From Xenorhabdus szentirmaii DSM 16338 (lineage in GTDB: Bacteria > Pseudomonadota > Gammaproteobacteria > Enterobacterales > Enterobacteriaceae): 64,000 bases of DNA. Position numbers and translations under genes: made by a program. Location of the stretch: assembly GCF_002632585.1 (NCBI RefSeq), contig NZ_NIBV01000001.1, positions 1,058,897 to 1,122,896 on the forward strand. The letters are read 5' to 3'. Below the pieces are notes generated by a model. The model saw only the letters and a program-made list of their open reading frames with translations. It had not been told where the DNA came from and made no database searches. Positions 36,225 through 45,501 of the stretch are shown one piece after another (the stretch's first letter is position 1; each line of letters begins with the position of its first letter).

Positions 36225-36584
36225 ATGAAGTTTGTTGTTGGTGGACACATAGAAAAAGAAGCGATAGCGGAAGGACTCCGTCAATTGACAAGGAGTAGAA
36301 TCACTTCTGTTACCATCATGAGTGATATTGAAGCTGCGATGGCAATAAAGAATGGTGAGGCTGATTACTACTTTGGTGCCTGCAATACGGGTGGCGGTGG
36401 AGCGCTGGCCATTGCAATTGCTCTTATCGGCTTGGACAAGTGTGTCACGCTCAGTATGCCAGGTAAGATTTTGTCCGAAGACGAGATTGTGGCCCATGTG
36501 AAATCAGGCAAAAAAGCCTTTGGTTTCACTGGGCAGGATATTGATATCATCCTTCCCATCATCATCAATACCATCTTCCCATAG
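36225..36584 (+). CDS. yhfU: YhfU-like small glycine-rich protein (DUF2620)
   Basis: 119 residues (E. coli about 117). It has an N-terminal strand-turn KFVVGGH, a helix, and the central motif GACNTGGGGALAIAIALIG with one Cys, then KKAFGFTGQDID. Ribosome site AGAGG. Layout and motif match the SFCGS protein at 58536 by eye. The Cys beside a Gly-rich loop is reminiscent of PTS EIIB phosphate loops, which is inference only. No enzyme function is known. Confidence 0.85.
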   Translation: MKFVVGGHIEKEAIAEGLRQLTRSRITSVTIMSDIEAAMAIKNGEADYYFGACNTGGGGALAIAIALIGLDKCVTLSMPGKILSEDEIVAHVKSGKKAFGFTGQDIDIILPIIINTIFP

Positions 36585-36597
36585 TAAGCCGCTTGTC

Positions 36598-37947
36598 ATG
36601 CAATATCTTCATGATTTCCTGATAAGGTTGATGGAAGTGGCTCCTTTTCGGGCCAGTTTACTGGCCGCGATTGGTGCAATTACTGCGATGATGGCAAACC
36701 GTGGCATTGCCGTTTTCCATGATGGCCTGCGCTCGCTGGTCCCGGAATACCTTGAAGGCAGAATGAGCCGTAAAGAGCTTGTGGCAACCAGCCTTGCACT
36801 GAATACCAGTTTGATTGTGGGTTTCGGCATTCCTTTTTCTCTTACTGCGCCCATTGTGCTGGTGCATAGCCTGCTGCTCGGCACGGATATCATCGGCATC
36901 TGGTGTTCCAGTAACCGAAGGGGGCTGATCGCTTCAGGCATTATCGGGGGGCTGTATGCCATTGCTTTATTGGCAGGGCTAAGTTCGATGGTAGAATTAT
37001 TTACCATGTTGCCGGTAAATTTCACCAATGAACTCAAAAAAGTCAGTGATCCCATTGTCGCTTGCTTTGCCCTGTTCCCCGGCATCGTTGTTGGCTATCA
37101 ATATGGCTATCGCAAGGGGCTGCTGGTGATGCTTGCGGCCCTGATGGGCTATGTGGCAACCCACGCCATCAGTCCATTGAGTTTTGGGCATATCCTCGAA
37201 AACCCCATCAGTATCGATCCTAACGGTATCGCCCTTCTGTTATCAATGATAGCCATGTTTTACTTTGCGATACGGGGTTCCACCGCCGAGTCAAAGGATC
37301 AAATCAGAACCAATGAAACATTGGTTGCCATGTTTTCACCCCGGATAGAGCGCATCCAGAAAAACAAATGGTTACTGCTTTTGTGTGGCGGGCTGACGGC
37401 CAGTGCAGCGACCATCTCTTTGAGCCTCCTGGCGGAAGGCCCTGTTTCCCAACCCCTGATGGCGCAGGGAGAACAAACCAGCGCTTTATTGGCCACGCTG
37501 GCCCGTGCCATCAGTTTTGTTCCCTTGGTGGGTACAACGGCAATTGCGACAGGCATTTATAGCCCTAATGGCATGAAATTTGTGTTTGTCGTGGGGCTGG
37601 CGATCAATAACCCGTGGATTGCCTTTATCGCGGGAGGACTCACGATGTTCATCGAAATCCAATTGTTGGGGAAAATTGCAATCTGGCTGGACAAGTATCC
37701 GGGTGTACAAGCCTGTAGCGGGCATATCCGTACCGCGATCACCAAAATGCTTGAAATGACCCTGTTGGTTGGTGCGATGGTTGCTTCCAATGCTATTTTA
37801 CCGGGAACGGGATTTATGATCGTGGCGGGCATTTATTTGCTCAACCGGACCTCGAAACGACCTTTAGTGGAAATGGCTATTGGTCCGATCGCAACAATTG
37901 TGGTGGGTATTCTTGCAAACCTGCTCTTTTTGCTGGGAATCAGATAA
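36598..37947 (+). CDS. yhfT: YhfT-like polytopic membrane protein, probable transporter
   Basis: 449 residues from ATG 36598 (MQYLHDFLIRLM); the frame opens earlier inside yhfU, but homology to E. coli YhfT begins near here. About 11-12 membrane helices, with AVFHDGLRSLVPEYLEGRM after helix 1 and FVPLVGTTAIATGIYS in the second half. The operon context (PLP enzymes, metallohydrolase, regulator) makes it the likely carrier of the substrate. Its start lies 13 nt after yhfU. Confidence 0.87.
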   Translation: MQYLHDFLIRLMEVAPFRASLLAAIGAITAMMANRGIAVFHDGLRSLVPEYLEGRMSRKELVATSLALNTSLIVGFGIPFSLTAPIVLVHSLLLGTDIIGIWCSSNRRGLIASGIIGGLYAIALLAGLSSMVELFTMLPVNFTNELKKVSDPIVACFALFPGIVVGYQYGYRKGLLVMLAALMGYVATHAISPLSFGHILENPISIDPNGIALLLSMIAMFYFAIRGSTAESKDQIRTNETLVAMFSPRIERIQKNKWLLLLCGGLTASAATISLSLLAEGPVSQPLMAQGEQTSALLATLARAISFVPLVGTTAIATGIYSPNGMKFVFVVGLAINNPWIAFIAGGLTMFIEIQLLGKIAIWLDKYPGVQACSGHIRTAITKMLEMTLLVGAMVASNAILPGTGFMIVAGIYLLNRTSKRPLVEMAIGPIATIVVGILANLLFLLGIR

Positions 37948-37951
37948 GAAA

Positions 37952-39034
37952 ATGGAAACCTATCCGTTACAAAGTATGACGATGGCGCAGGCACAACAGC
38001 AACAATTCAGGCTGGTGGATATTATCTGTCGTCATTTTCCGGGAGCTGATTTTCTTTCTCAGGGTGATCTGGGCTTAGTCCCTGAATTTAACCAACCACG
38101 GATGACCCGACGCATTGAAGCGGTCATTGCTGAATTTTTTAGCGCTGAAGCGGCTGCTTTTGTCAATGGTGCAGGAACGGGGGCACTGCGTGCAGGGCTG
38201 GCTGCTTTAGTCAGCCCTAACACGACATTACTGGTGCACAGTGCACCGATTTATCCCACCACGAAATTCTCGGTTGAACAAATGGGCCTGCATGTCGTCC
38301 GTGCAGATTTCAATCACACGGAACAGATTGCAGCGGCTATTCTGCAATACCAACCAACAGCCTGCCTGATTCAGCATACTCGTCAACGGATCTCTGATCG
38401 TTATTCTCTGCAAGAGGTGATTGAAACCTTAAACCAGCATCGTATTCCTTCATTGGTGGATGATAACTATGCCGCCATGAAAGTGGCACAGATTGGCTGT
38501 GAATATGGCTCAACGCTTTCCGCGTTTTCTTGCTTTAAATTATTGGGGCCGCAAGGTGTGGGCGTGGTTGTTGGCAGGCAATCAGCCGTGGATACTTTGC
38601 GCCACAATATGTATTCCGGAGGGTGTCAGATACAAGGTTATCAGGCAATGGAAGCTTTGCGTGGCATGGTTTTTGCGCCAGTGATGCACGCCGTGCAAGC
38701 TGAAGTTAACAACGAATTGGTGATGCGCTTAAATCAGGGGGAATTGCCACAGGTAAAAAAAGCCTTTCTTGCCAATGCGCAATCAAAGGTCTTATTGGTG
38801 GAATTTCATGAACCCATTGCAGACAGCGTGCTTGCTGTCTCCCATACACTCGGGGCATTGCCTTATCCGGTCGGGGCTGAATCAAAGTTTGAGATCCCCC
38901 CTCTGTTTTACCGTATTTCGGGGACATTCCGCCAAGCAGATCCTTCACTGGAACAACGCATGATCCGCATCAATCCCAATCGTAGCGGTGCAGATACGGT
39001 CATGCGAATTTTACGGGAAAGTTGTCAGCCCTAA
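37952..39034 (+). CDS. yhfS: YhfS-like PLP-dependent aminotransferase-fold protein
   Basis: 360 residues from ATG 37952 (E. coli YhfS about 361), starting four bases after the yhfT stop. Fold-type I: NGAGTGALRAGLAAL phosphate loop, VDDNYAAMK with the PLP Asp, and Lys in FSCFKLLGPQGVG. It resembles cystathionine-synthase/threonine-aldolase-like enzymes and, in role, DgaE at 61978. The reaction is unknown. Last gene of the operon. Confidence 0.87.
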   Translation: METYPLQSMTMAQAQQQQFRLVDIICRHFPGADFLSQGDLGLVPEFNQPRMTRRIEAVIAEFFSAEAAAFVNGAGTGALRAGLAALVSPNTTLLVHSAPIYPTTKFSVEQMGLHVVRADFNHTEQIAAAILQYQPTACLIQHTRQRISDRYSLQEVIETLNQHRIPSLVDDNYAAMKVAQIGCEYGSTLSAFSCFKLLGPQGVGVVVGRQSAVDTLRHNMYSGGCQIQGYQAMEALRGMVFAPVMHAVQAEVNNELVMRLNQGELPQVKKAFLANAQSKVLLVEFHEPIADSVLAVSHTLGALPYPVGAESKFEIPPLFYRISGTFRQADPSLEQRMIRINPNRSGADTVMRILRESCQP

Positions 39035-39933
39035 TATTTCAATTATAATCAATGCCCATTGTAGGCTTTATTTGTATGTTGAAATTATTTTATTAAAGTA
39101 AAAATAACGCCTGATTATAATTTAATTGAAAAACCAGAAGAACCATTACATTGTGTTACTGCATCATATAAGGTATTTCATCTGTTTTTATTATCTACCC
39201 GAAATTTTAGAGCGATGATACCAAAACAGAAAATATTATCAGGCGCTAGTAACTGAATTGAGTCTGCGTATTTCTATCAATATACTGATATTTCAATAAA
39301 TATTGATAATTACAAAGTAACACAAAAGATAGGTTTCTTGCTGAATATTCAAACTTATTGAATGTCTATTTTTAACACCTAATTTTTCTTTGGTCAACAG
39401 ACAAAATTTTTAATTAATAACATTTTCATCATATTTTTAGTTATGACTTTATCCGTTATGATAACACTCCTCATTTACCTGATGTGTCGTAACCCCAAAA
39501 GATTGCTGGGCATCCAGAGTATACCTCTTGTCATAAGCTGTTCTGCTTAATCTATTCCTATTCATTGAGAGTGAAATGGCATTTAATGCTAAAGAGTCGG
39601 AATTCTATTTTCCGCATCCATCATTTATATCAATATCATAAAATGAGATAGGTTTGCAGGAAAACAAAAAATCTATACAGATTATTTCAGATAACAAAAA
39701 TCCTCAGAAATAAATAACCTGACTTTCTTTAATCCCATGTTTATTTACTATCATGAATTTCAATTATATTAATTTGCATCAGGCTACTCACGTTAAATAT
39801 CAGCGGGTTTTCCTCAATGACTTATAAATAATAGATATTGCGGCTCATTATTTTCCATGATGTTATATAAACCGCATCGAACGACATTAAGTTATTTTTA
39901 TCATATTCCAATCATACATATTTAGAGGTCATT
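39035..39933. other. Gene-free AT-rich stretch of about 900 nt
   Basis: No open frame above about 30 codons with a ribosome site, and no clear hairpin terminator, tRNA or transposase scrap. It lies between the yhf operon and an orphan phage-like gene, so it may be debris of an earlier insertion, but nothing in it can be identified. Confidence 0.6.
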
Positions 39934-40212
39934 ATGGATAACACGGCGTTAAAACTTCAAGATGGCTGGTGGAAATGCGGCTCTACAGGAATAATCCATC
40001 AATGGGGAGTAATAGATAGAGTCTCTGATGAAACTCGTGTTTATTTTCCAATGTTATTTTCTCATGCTTGTTTTAATGTGCAATTGACTTTATCCAGAAT
40101 TAGTGGAGGAAGTGACGATAACATCGTTGCCAAGAGTTTATCAACGTCAGGATTTACATATTATGCTCATGGTGGGGAGGCCGCCGCTTATTGGTTTGCG
40201 ACAGGTTATTAA
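39934..40212 (+). CDS. Orphan tail-fibre-tip-like protein (gp53-like C-terminal domain)
   Basis: 92 residues with its own ATG and ribosome site (AGAGG eight bases upstream). The whole protein reads like the C-terminal domain of phage tail fibres: GWWKCGSTGIIHQWGVI at the start, YFPMLFSHACFNVQLTLSR in the middle, and the TYYAHGGEAAAYWFATGY end. No shaft, chaperone or other phage gene is nearby. It is either a remnant of a prophage or R-type tailocin locus, or a domesticated binding domain. No signal peptide. Confidence 0.65.
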   Translation: MDNTALKLQDGWWKCGSTGIIHQWGVIDRVSDETRVYFPMLFSHACFNVQLTLSRISGGSDDNIVAKSLSTSGFTYYAHGGEAAAYWFATGY

Positions 40213-40353
40213 TATAAAAATTTATTCTAAAATTGAAAAAAAGCCAGAATACTTTTTGGCCTAATAAAAAAGGGGATTTAATTCAGCCCCTGACACTGTT
40301 ATCCAGTGATTTAAATAAGTATTTAATGGCGTCCTCATTTAAGCTTAGAAAAC

Positions 40354-40401
40354 AGCCTGAGGTACGCCATGCATTCTGTTACTGATAGATAACCTCAGGC
40401 T
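40354..40401 (-). terminator. Inverted repeat downstream of paaZ
   Basis: 10-bp perfect arms (AGCCTGAGGT / ACCTCAGGCT) with a 28-nt loop. On the minus strand the stem is followed by GTTTTC. It may end paaZ transcription; the long loop makes this uncertain. Confidence 0.45.
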
Positions 40402-40451
40402 ATTTTACCCCTTGATTTAGCCCATCCTTGTTCCACTTATGCTAACAGTCT

Positions 40452-42524
40452 TTACGCTGATGCCGAAAAATCCCCTTTTTGACGTTCCACTAATGTGAGA
40501 ATACTGTAAAGCGCCACAGGTTGTTGTTCCTGATTCAGAACCTGTACATCCCACATCACGACACCATGCGGTTTATCTTCTACCGTTTTCTGGGCTTTCT
40601 TTATCTTCTTCTTGCAAGTCAGGCGAACTTGGATTGTATCGCCAATTTTGACCGGCTCAATGAAACGCAGGTTTTCCATGCCGTAGTTGGCAAGAACAGG
40701 ACCGACTGCGCCATCAACGAACAAGCCTGCCGCCGCCGACACAACAAAATAACCGTGCGCGACACGTTCCCCAAACAGGGATTCTGCTGCACCAATCTTA
40801 TCCATGTGGGCATAAAAATGATCCCCGCTCAGGCAGGCAAAATTCACGATATCGGCTTCGGTAACGGTGCGACGGGCAGTCAGCAAGCTTTCACCAATTT
40901 CAACTTGTTCGAAATATTTACGGAACGGATGGACGGGATCTTCTTTGACTTTCGCACCACGAACCCATTCACGGCCAATCGCAGTCAGCATGCTTGGGCT
41001 GCCTTGGATCGCAGTACGTTGCATGTAGTGTTTTACGGCGCGTAATCCCCCCAATTCTTCTCCGCCTCCCGCACGTCCCGGGCCGCCATGTACCAGTATG
41101 GGCAGTGGAGAGCCATGCCCCGTGGATTCCGCGGCAGCCGTCTCATCCAACACGAGCATGCGGCCATGAGCACATGCTGTTGCGCGAATCACCTGACTTG
41201 CCACATGTTCATCCGCTGTCACCAATGAACCTACCAAGCTCCCTTGCCCCATCATGGCCAATGTGATGGCTTGTTCCGTATCCTGATATGCCATTAAGGT
41301 TGCAACCGGCCCAAAGGCTTCCGTACTGTGTACCTGCTGATTTTCCACTGGGTCAGCGCAATAGAGCAAAGTGGGTGGGTAGAATGCCCCTGCACTGTTG
41401 CTGTTGCCGGCCAGCACCAGTTTATCCAGTGAACCCCCGCACAATAGTTCACAACCGCTGTTTAGCAATTCATTGACCTTCGACTGGACCTCATCACGCT
41501 GTTCCAGATTAATCAATGCGCCCATGCGTACTTCCGGCAACGTGGGATCACCGACGGCCACACCAGATAACCGTTTGAGCAATGCTTCTCTGACCAGCTC
41601 CATCTGAGCGGCAGGGACAATAATCCGCCGGATAGCCGTACATTTTTGCCCTGCCTTGACTGTCATTTCGCGAACAACTTCCTTGATGAATACACCAAAC
41701 TCCGGCATTTCAGGGGTAACATCCTCACCTAAAATGCAACAGTTGAGCGAATCTGCTTCCATGGTAAAAGGAATGGATTTTTCTATCAGGCGGGGATGGG
41801 CACGCAATTTCTGTCCCGTTTGAGCTGACCCTGTAAAAGTGACGGCATCCTGATAATCAAGATGATCGAACAAGTCGCCAATGCTTCCGCAGATCAACTG
41901 CAATGCCCCTTCCGGCACCAGACCGCTGTCGATGATCATTTTCACCATCGCTTGTGTTAATTGGGCAGAGGCCGTTGCAGGTTTAATAATTGCCGGCATA
42001 CCTGCCATCCACGTTGGGGCTAATTTTTCCAGCATCCCCCAGCAGGGGAAATTAAAGGCGTTAATGTGCAAAGCAACGCCGGGACGGGAAGTCAGTACAT
42101 GGCGGGCCACAAACTGGGATTGCTTAGACAGCGGGATCATCTCATCTTCCGGCCACAGGGTATCATCCGGCAACTCACGCCCTGCCAATCCGGCATAAGA
42201 AAAGAGTGTCGCCACCCCGCCTTCAATATCCACCCAACTATCTGAACGGGTCGCCCCCGTCTCGGTAGAAATGGCATACAGCGCTTCTTTGTTGGCAAGC
42301 AGGTGTTTTGCAACGGCTTTCATCATCTGTGCTCGTTGCTGGAAAGTCATTGCGGCCAGTGCTTTTCCCCCTTTGTTGCGGGCATAATCTAAACTGTCTG
42401 CCAATGGTAAACCTTCTGAAGTGACCTGATACAAGGCCTCACCGCTGATCGCATGATGAATGGTTCTGGTGTTGCCTTGACCATGAACCCAAGCGCCACA
42501 AATGTAACTTTTTAACTGTTGCAT
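40452..42524 (-). CDS. paaZ: PaaZ, oxepin-CoA hydrolase / 3-oxo-5,6-dehydrosuberyl-CoA semialdehyde dehydrogenase
   Basis: 690 residues, bifunctional. The N-terminal aldehyde dehydrogenase domain (1-520) has [13 protein letters not shown], Glu in MEADSLNCC and catalytic Cys in [12 protein letters not shown]. The C-terminal MaoC-type hydratase (540-680) has the [11 protein letters not shown] block. It opens the oxepin ring and oxidises the aldehyde in phenylacetate breakdown. Ribosome site GGAG before the ATG. It is divergent from paaA, as in E. coli W. Confidence 0.96.
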   Translation of the reverse strand: MQQLKSYICGAWVHGQGNTRTIHHAISGEALYQVTSEGLPLADSLDYARNKGGKALAAMTFQQRAQMMKAVAKHLLANKEALYAISTETGATRSDSWVDIEGGVATLFSYAGLAGRELPDDTLWPEDEMIPLSKQSQFVARHVLTSRPGVALHINAFNFPCWGMLEKLAPTWMAGMPAIIKPATASAQLTQAMVKMIIDSGLVPEGALQLICGSIGDLFDHLDYQDAVTFTGSAQTGQKLRAHPRLIEKSIPFTMEADSLNCCILGEDVTPEMPEFGVFIKEVVREMTVKAGQKCTAIRRIIVPAAQMELVREALLKRLSGVAVGDPTLPEVRMGALINLEQRDEVQSKVNELLNSGCELLCGGSLDKLVLAGNSNSAGAFYPPTLLYCADPVENQQVHSTEAFGPVATLMAYQDTEQAITLAMMGQGSLVGSLVTADEHVASQVIRATACAHGRMLVLDETAAAESTGHGSPLPILVHGGPGRAGGGEELGGLRAVKHYMQRTAIQGSPSMLTAIGREWVRGAKVKEDPVHPFRKYFEQVEIGESLLTARRTVTEADIVNFACLSGDHFYAHMDKIGAAESLFGERVAHGYFVVSAAAGLFVDGAVGPVLANYGMENLRFIEPVKIGDTIQVRLTCKKKIKKAQKTVEDKPHGVVMWDVQVLNQEQQPVALYSILTLVERQKGDFSASA

Positions 42525-42853
42525 TTTTTCTCCATCAATCTCATTAGTGAATCAATAATTGATTAATATTATGCCATTTATGTATCACAAATATGATTAA
42601 CAAAACCACCCTCACGGTTAACAAAATAAAAACATTCACGCTCAACTTATAATCAGGCTGATTTCCATCATTTCACTCAAAAAAATCAACCAATTGTTTT
42701 TAAACGAATAAAAAATAACATTGTGATGTGGACGACAAATATACAACTTAACCATTTGATATTTTTGTTACTGATTTGTAGATTTATGGTGACTTAAAGT
42801 GATTCGTTTTTATATTTTTTTATAAAAAAAAGAATCATAAAAGGAGCTTTGAA
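42525..42853. promoter_or_regulatory. Divergent paaZ / paaA control region
   Basis: A 329-nt AT-rich gap. A CRP-like site TGTGA-N6-CGACA lies at 42722-42737 (right half imperfect), about 120 nt before paaA. A PaaX-type operator is at 42800-42837. AT tracts in between would suit IHF, which acts at the E. coli promoter (recalled). No clean sigma-70 promoter could be fixed. Confidence 0.55.
42800..42837. promoter_or_regulatory. PaaX operator at paaA
   Basis: TGATTC at 42800-42805 and GAATCA at 42832-42837 are inverted half-sites 26 bp apart, like the imperfect palindrome bound by PaaX in E. coli. The right half ends seven bases before the paaA ribosome site AGGAG, so bound PaaX would block the leader. 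Confidence 0.65.
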
Positions 42854-43795
42854 ATGAATGCAGATCAACTTCAGGCACAGTTTGATGCCAGAATTGCAGC
42901 AGATTTGTCCATTGAAGCAAAAGACTGGATGCCAGAAGCCTATCGCCAGAATTTGATACGTCAGATAGGTCAACACGCACACTCGGAAGTGGTTGGCATG
43001 TTGCCTGAAGCCAATTGGATCACCCGGGCGCCGACACTACGCCGCAAAGCGGTTTTGCTCGCCAAAGTACAGGATGAAGCAGGGCATGGGCTTTATCTTT
43101 ATAGTGCCGCTGAAACATTGGGTTGTTCCCGTCAGGACATCTACCAGAACTTATTGGATGGCAAGATGAAATACTCTTCCATATTTAATTACCCCACGCT
43201 CAGCTGGGCTGATGTCGGTGTCATCGGCTGGCTGGTGGATGGTGCAGCGATTGTGAATCAGGTTGCTTTATGCCGTGCTTCCTATGGCCCCTATGCCCGT
43301 GCAATGGTGAAAATTTGCAAAGAAGAGAGCTTCCATCAACGGCAAGGCTATGAAGCGGTCATGGCGCTGGCCAATGGCAATGAAGCCCAGCGCGCCATGT
43401 TACAGGATGCGATTAACCGTTTCTGGTGGCCGACATTGATGATGTTTGGGCCCAATGACAGCAATTCCCCCAATAGCGCCCAGAGCATGGCGTGGAAGAT
43501 CAAGCGATTCAGCAATGATGAACTCCGGCAGAAATTCATCGACAACACAGTTCCACAGTTGGAAGCACTGGGCATGACCGCTCCCGATCCGGAATTGGTT
43601 TGGGATGAGGCAGCGGGGCATTACCGTTTTGGTGAGATCAATTGGAATGAATTCTATCAGGTATTGAAAGGACAAGGCGTGTGCAACCACGAGCGTCTGG
43701 AGGCCAAACGCCGGGCTTGGGAGAGCGGAAGCTGGGTGCGTGAAGCGGCATCGGAGCATGCCAGGAAAATAGCCGCCAAAAATCGTGCCGCGTGA
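42854..43795 (+). CDS. paaA: Phenylacetyl-CoA epoxidase, catalytic diiron subunit PaaA
   Basis: 313 residues with AAGGAG upstream. Diiron motifs: Glu in [12 protein letters not shown], then [14 protein letters not shown], which give the second E-x-x-H. It epoxidises the ring of phenylacetyl-CoA with O2 using electrons from PaaE. First gene of paaABCDEFGHIJK. Confidence 0.96.
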   Translation: MNADQLQAQFDARIAADLSIEAKDWMPEAYRQNLIRQIGQHAHSEVVGMLPEANWITRAPTLRRKAVLLAKVQDEAGHGLYLYSAAETLGCSRQDIYQNLLDGKMKYSSIFNYPTLSWADVGVIGWLVDGAAIVNQVALCRASYGPYARAMVKICKEESFHQRQGYEAVMALANGNEAQRAMLQDAINRFWWPTLMMFGPNDSNSPNSAQSMAWKIKRFSNDELRQKFIDNTVPQLEALGMTAPDPELVWDEAAGHYRFGEINWNEFYQVLKGQGVCNHERLEAKRRAWESGSWVREAASEHARKIAAKNRAA

Positions 43796-43848
43796 TCTGC
43801 CGCTGGCCTGAACAGTCCTGAATAGAATCAGAGCAGGGAGAGTAAACT

Positions 43849-44136
43849 ATGAACGAAACCGATTGGCCATTGTATGAAGTCTTTATCCGCAGTAAACAAG
43901 GATTGGTTCACCGTCATGTCGGCAGCCTCCATGCGGCAGATGATCAAATGGCCTTGGAAAATGCGCGTGATGCTTACACCCGTCGCAATGAAGGCTGCTC
44001 TATCTGGATAGTAAAATCCATTCATGTGGTTGCTTCCCAGCCGGAAGATCGCGACGCTTTTTTTGACCCTTCGGAAGACAAAATTTACCGTCATCCGACG
44101 TTCTACACCATTCCTGACGGCATCAAGAATATGTAG
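43849..44136 (+). CDS. paaB: Phenylacetyl-CoA epoxidase subunit PaaB
   Basis: 95 residues, E. coli length. WPLYEVFIRSKQGLVHRHVGSLHA and the ARDAYTRRNEGCSIWIVKS block are typical. A small bridging subunit of the PaaABCE complex. Ribosome site GGGAG. Confidence 0.95.
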   Translation: MNETDWPLYEVFIRSKQGLVHRHVGSLHAADDQMALENARDAYTRRNEGCSIWIVKSIHVVASQPEDRDAFFDPSEDKIYRHPTFYTIPDGIKNM

Positions 44137-44147
44137 GAGACGTGAAT

Positions 44148-44924
44148 ATGGATATAGGCAGCCTTTCATCCCCTCAGCATGACCTGTTTCACTATGCATT
44201 ACGTCAGGGGGATACACCGCTCATTCTGGCACAGCGTCTTTGCGAATGGTGCGGGTATGCTCCAGAGCTGGAGATTGACCTCGCTCTGTCCAATATTGGC
44301 CTCGATTTACTGGGGCAAGCGCGCCATTTTCTCAGTTATGCAGCGACGCTTTCAGAAACAGAGCAGGATGAAGATCGACTGGCATTCGGGCGTGGTGAAC
44401 GTGAATACCTCAACCTGCTGCTGGCAGAACAACCTAACGGAGGGTTCAATGACACGCTGGTACGCCAGTTTTTCATTGATGCTTACCACTTTTTGCTGCA
44501 TCAGGCGCTGGGACAAAGCCGCAATGCCCAATTGTCGGCCATCAGTAATAAGTCCTTGAAAGAAGTTACATATCACCTGCGATTCAGCCGGGGCTGGATG
44601 ATCCGCCTGGGGGATGGCACGGAACAAAGCCACCAGAAAATCCAGCGATCGATCAACCAATTGTGGCGCTTTACGGGGGAGTTGTTCTTCTGCGACGAAA
44701 TAGAACAGCGGCTGGCGGAAGAGGGCATTGCCGTCGATCCCCGGACTTTGCATGGACCGTGGCAGGAGATCATTCGTGAAACATTTGCGGAAGCGACATT
44801 GGAAATACCGGCGGAGCTGCCTTACCGGCAAGGTGGAAAACAAGGGCTGCATACAGAATATCTGGGATACATGCTAACAGAGATGCAATGCCTGCAACGC
44901 AGTTATCCCGGCTGCCAGTGGTAA
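44148..44924 (+). CDS. paaC: Phenylacetyl-CoA epoxidase structural subunit PaaC
   Basis: 258 residues from ATG 44148, which lies seven bases after AGGAGA; the in-frame GTG at 44142 is too close to the ribosome site. Ferritin-like fold related to PaaA but serving as scaffold (LDLLGQARHFLSYAA, VRQFFIDAYHFLL, TYHLRFSRGWMIRLGDGT). It pairs with PaaA. Confidence 0.95.
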   Translation: MDIGSLSSPQHDLFHYALRQGDTPLILAQRLCEWCGYAPELEIDLALSNIGLDLLGQARHFLSYAATLSETEQDEDRLAFGRGEREYLNLLLAEQPNGGFNDTLVRQFFIDAYHFLLHQALGQSRNAQLSAISNKSLKEVTYHLRFSRGWMIRLGDGTEQSHQKIQRSINQLWRFTGELFFCDEIEQRLAEEGIAVDPRTLHGPWQEIIRETFAEATLEIPAELPYRQGGKQGLHTEYLGYMLTEMQCLQRSYPGCQW

Positions 44925-44966
44925 CGGAAACTGGCGGGCCTTCAAAACGGACAGCAACGGGAGGAA

Positions 44967-45488
44967 ATGATGGGACAACAATGCGATACCTTCTTTCGTG
45001 CGGGCATGCAGCCGCCGGAAATCCATCAAATCTGGCAATGCCTGCATCAGATTGCCGATCCGGAATTACCTGCGCTTTCCATTACCGATCTTGGCATGAT
45101 AAGAGCTGTCTCCCCCCTGAACGAAGGTTGGCTGGTGACATTCACACCAACCTATTCCGGCTGCCCTGCAACGGAATACTTGCTCAATGCGATTCAGGAA
45201 ACATTGGCACAAGCGGGCTTTGCTCCGGTATTCATTGAGGTCAGTCTGACCCCGGCATGGACAACTGACTGGATGAATGCGCAAGCCAAACAACGCCTGC
45301 GCGAGTCTGGCATTGCACCGCCTCAGGGATTGGCTTGTGAAAAACCTGCGGATATCCCTTCCATTATCTGCCCGCGCTGCGGTAGCCATGAAACAGAAAA
45401 GATCAGCGAATTCGGCTCCACGGCCTGCAAAGCCCTTTATCGTTGCCGGCAGTGTCTGGAACCCTTTGATTATTTTAAATGTATTTAA
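44967..45488 (+). CDS. paaD: PaaD, Fe-S assembly-type (MIP18) protein of the epoxidase
   Basis: 173 residues. N-terminal MIP18/DUF59 domain (ITDLGMIRAVS, FTPTYSGCPATEYL) and a C-terminal four-Cys zinc-like finger (CPRCGSHETEK, CRQCLEPFDYFKC). It is thought to insert the diiron or Fe-S centre into the epoxidase. Ribosome site GGGAGGA before ATG 44967. Confidence 0.94.
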   Translation: MMGQQCDTFFRAGMQPPEIHQIWQCLHQIADPELPALSITDLGMIRAVSPLNEGWLVTFTPTYSGCPATEYLLNAIQETLAQAGFAPVFIEVSLTPAWTTDWMNAQAKQRLRESGIAPPQGLACEKPADIPSIICPRCGSHETEKISEFGSTACKALYRCRQCLEPFDYFKCI

Positions 45489-45501
45489 TGAGGGAGCAGA
45501 A

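Noticed and set aside
38228..38413. Minus-strand frame in yhfS as a small protein
   Set aside because: Antisense shadow with no ribosome site; similar frames occur across most long genes here.
40354..40401. Miniature transposable element ends
   Set aside because: The arms are only 10 bp, no target-site duplication is visible and no other copy was seen; a terminator-like role is simpler.
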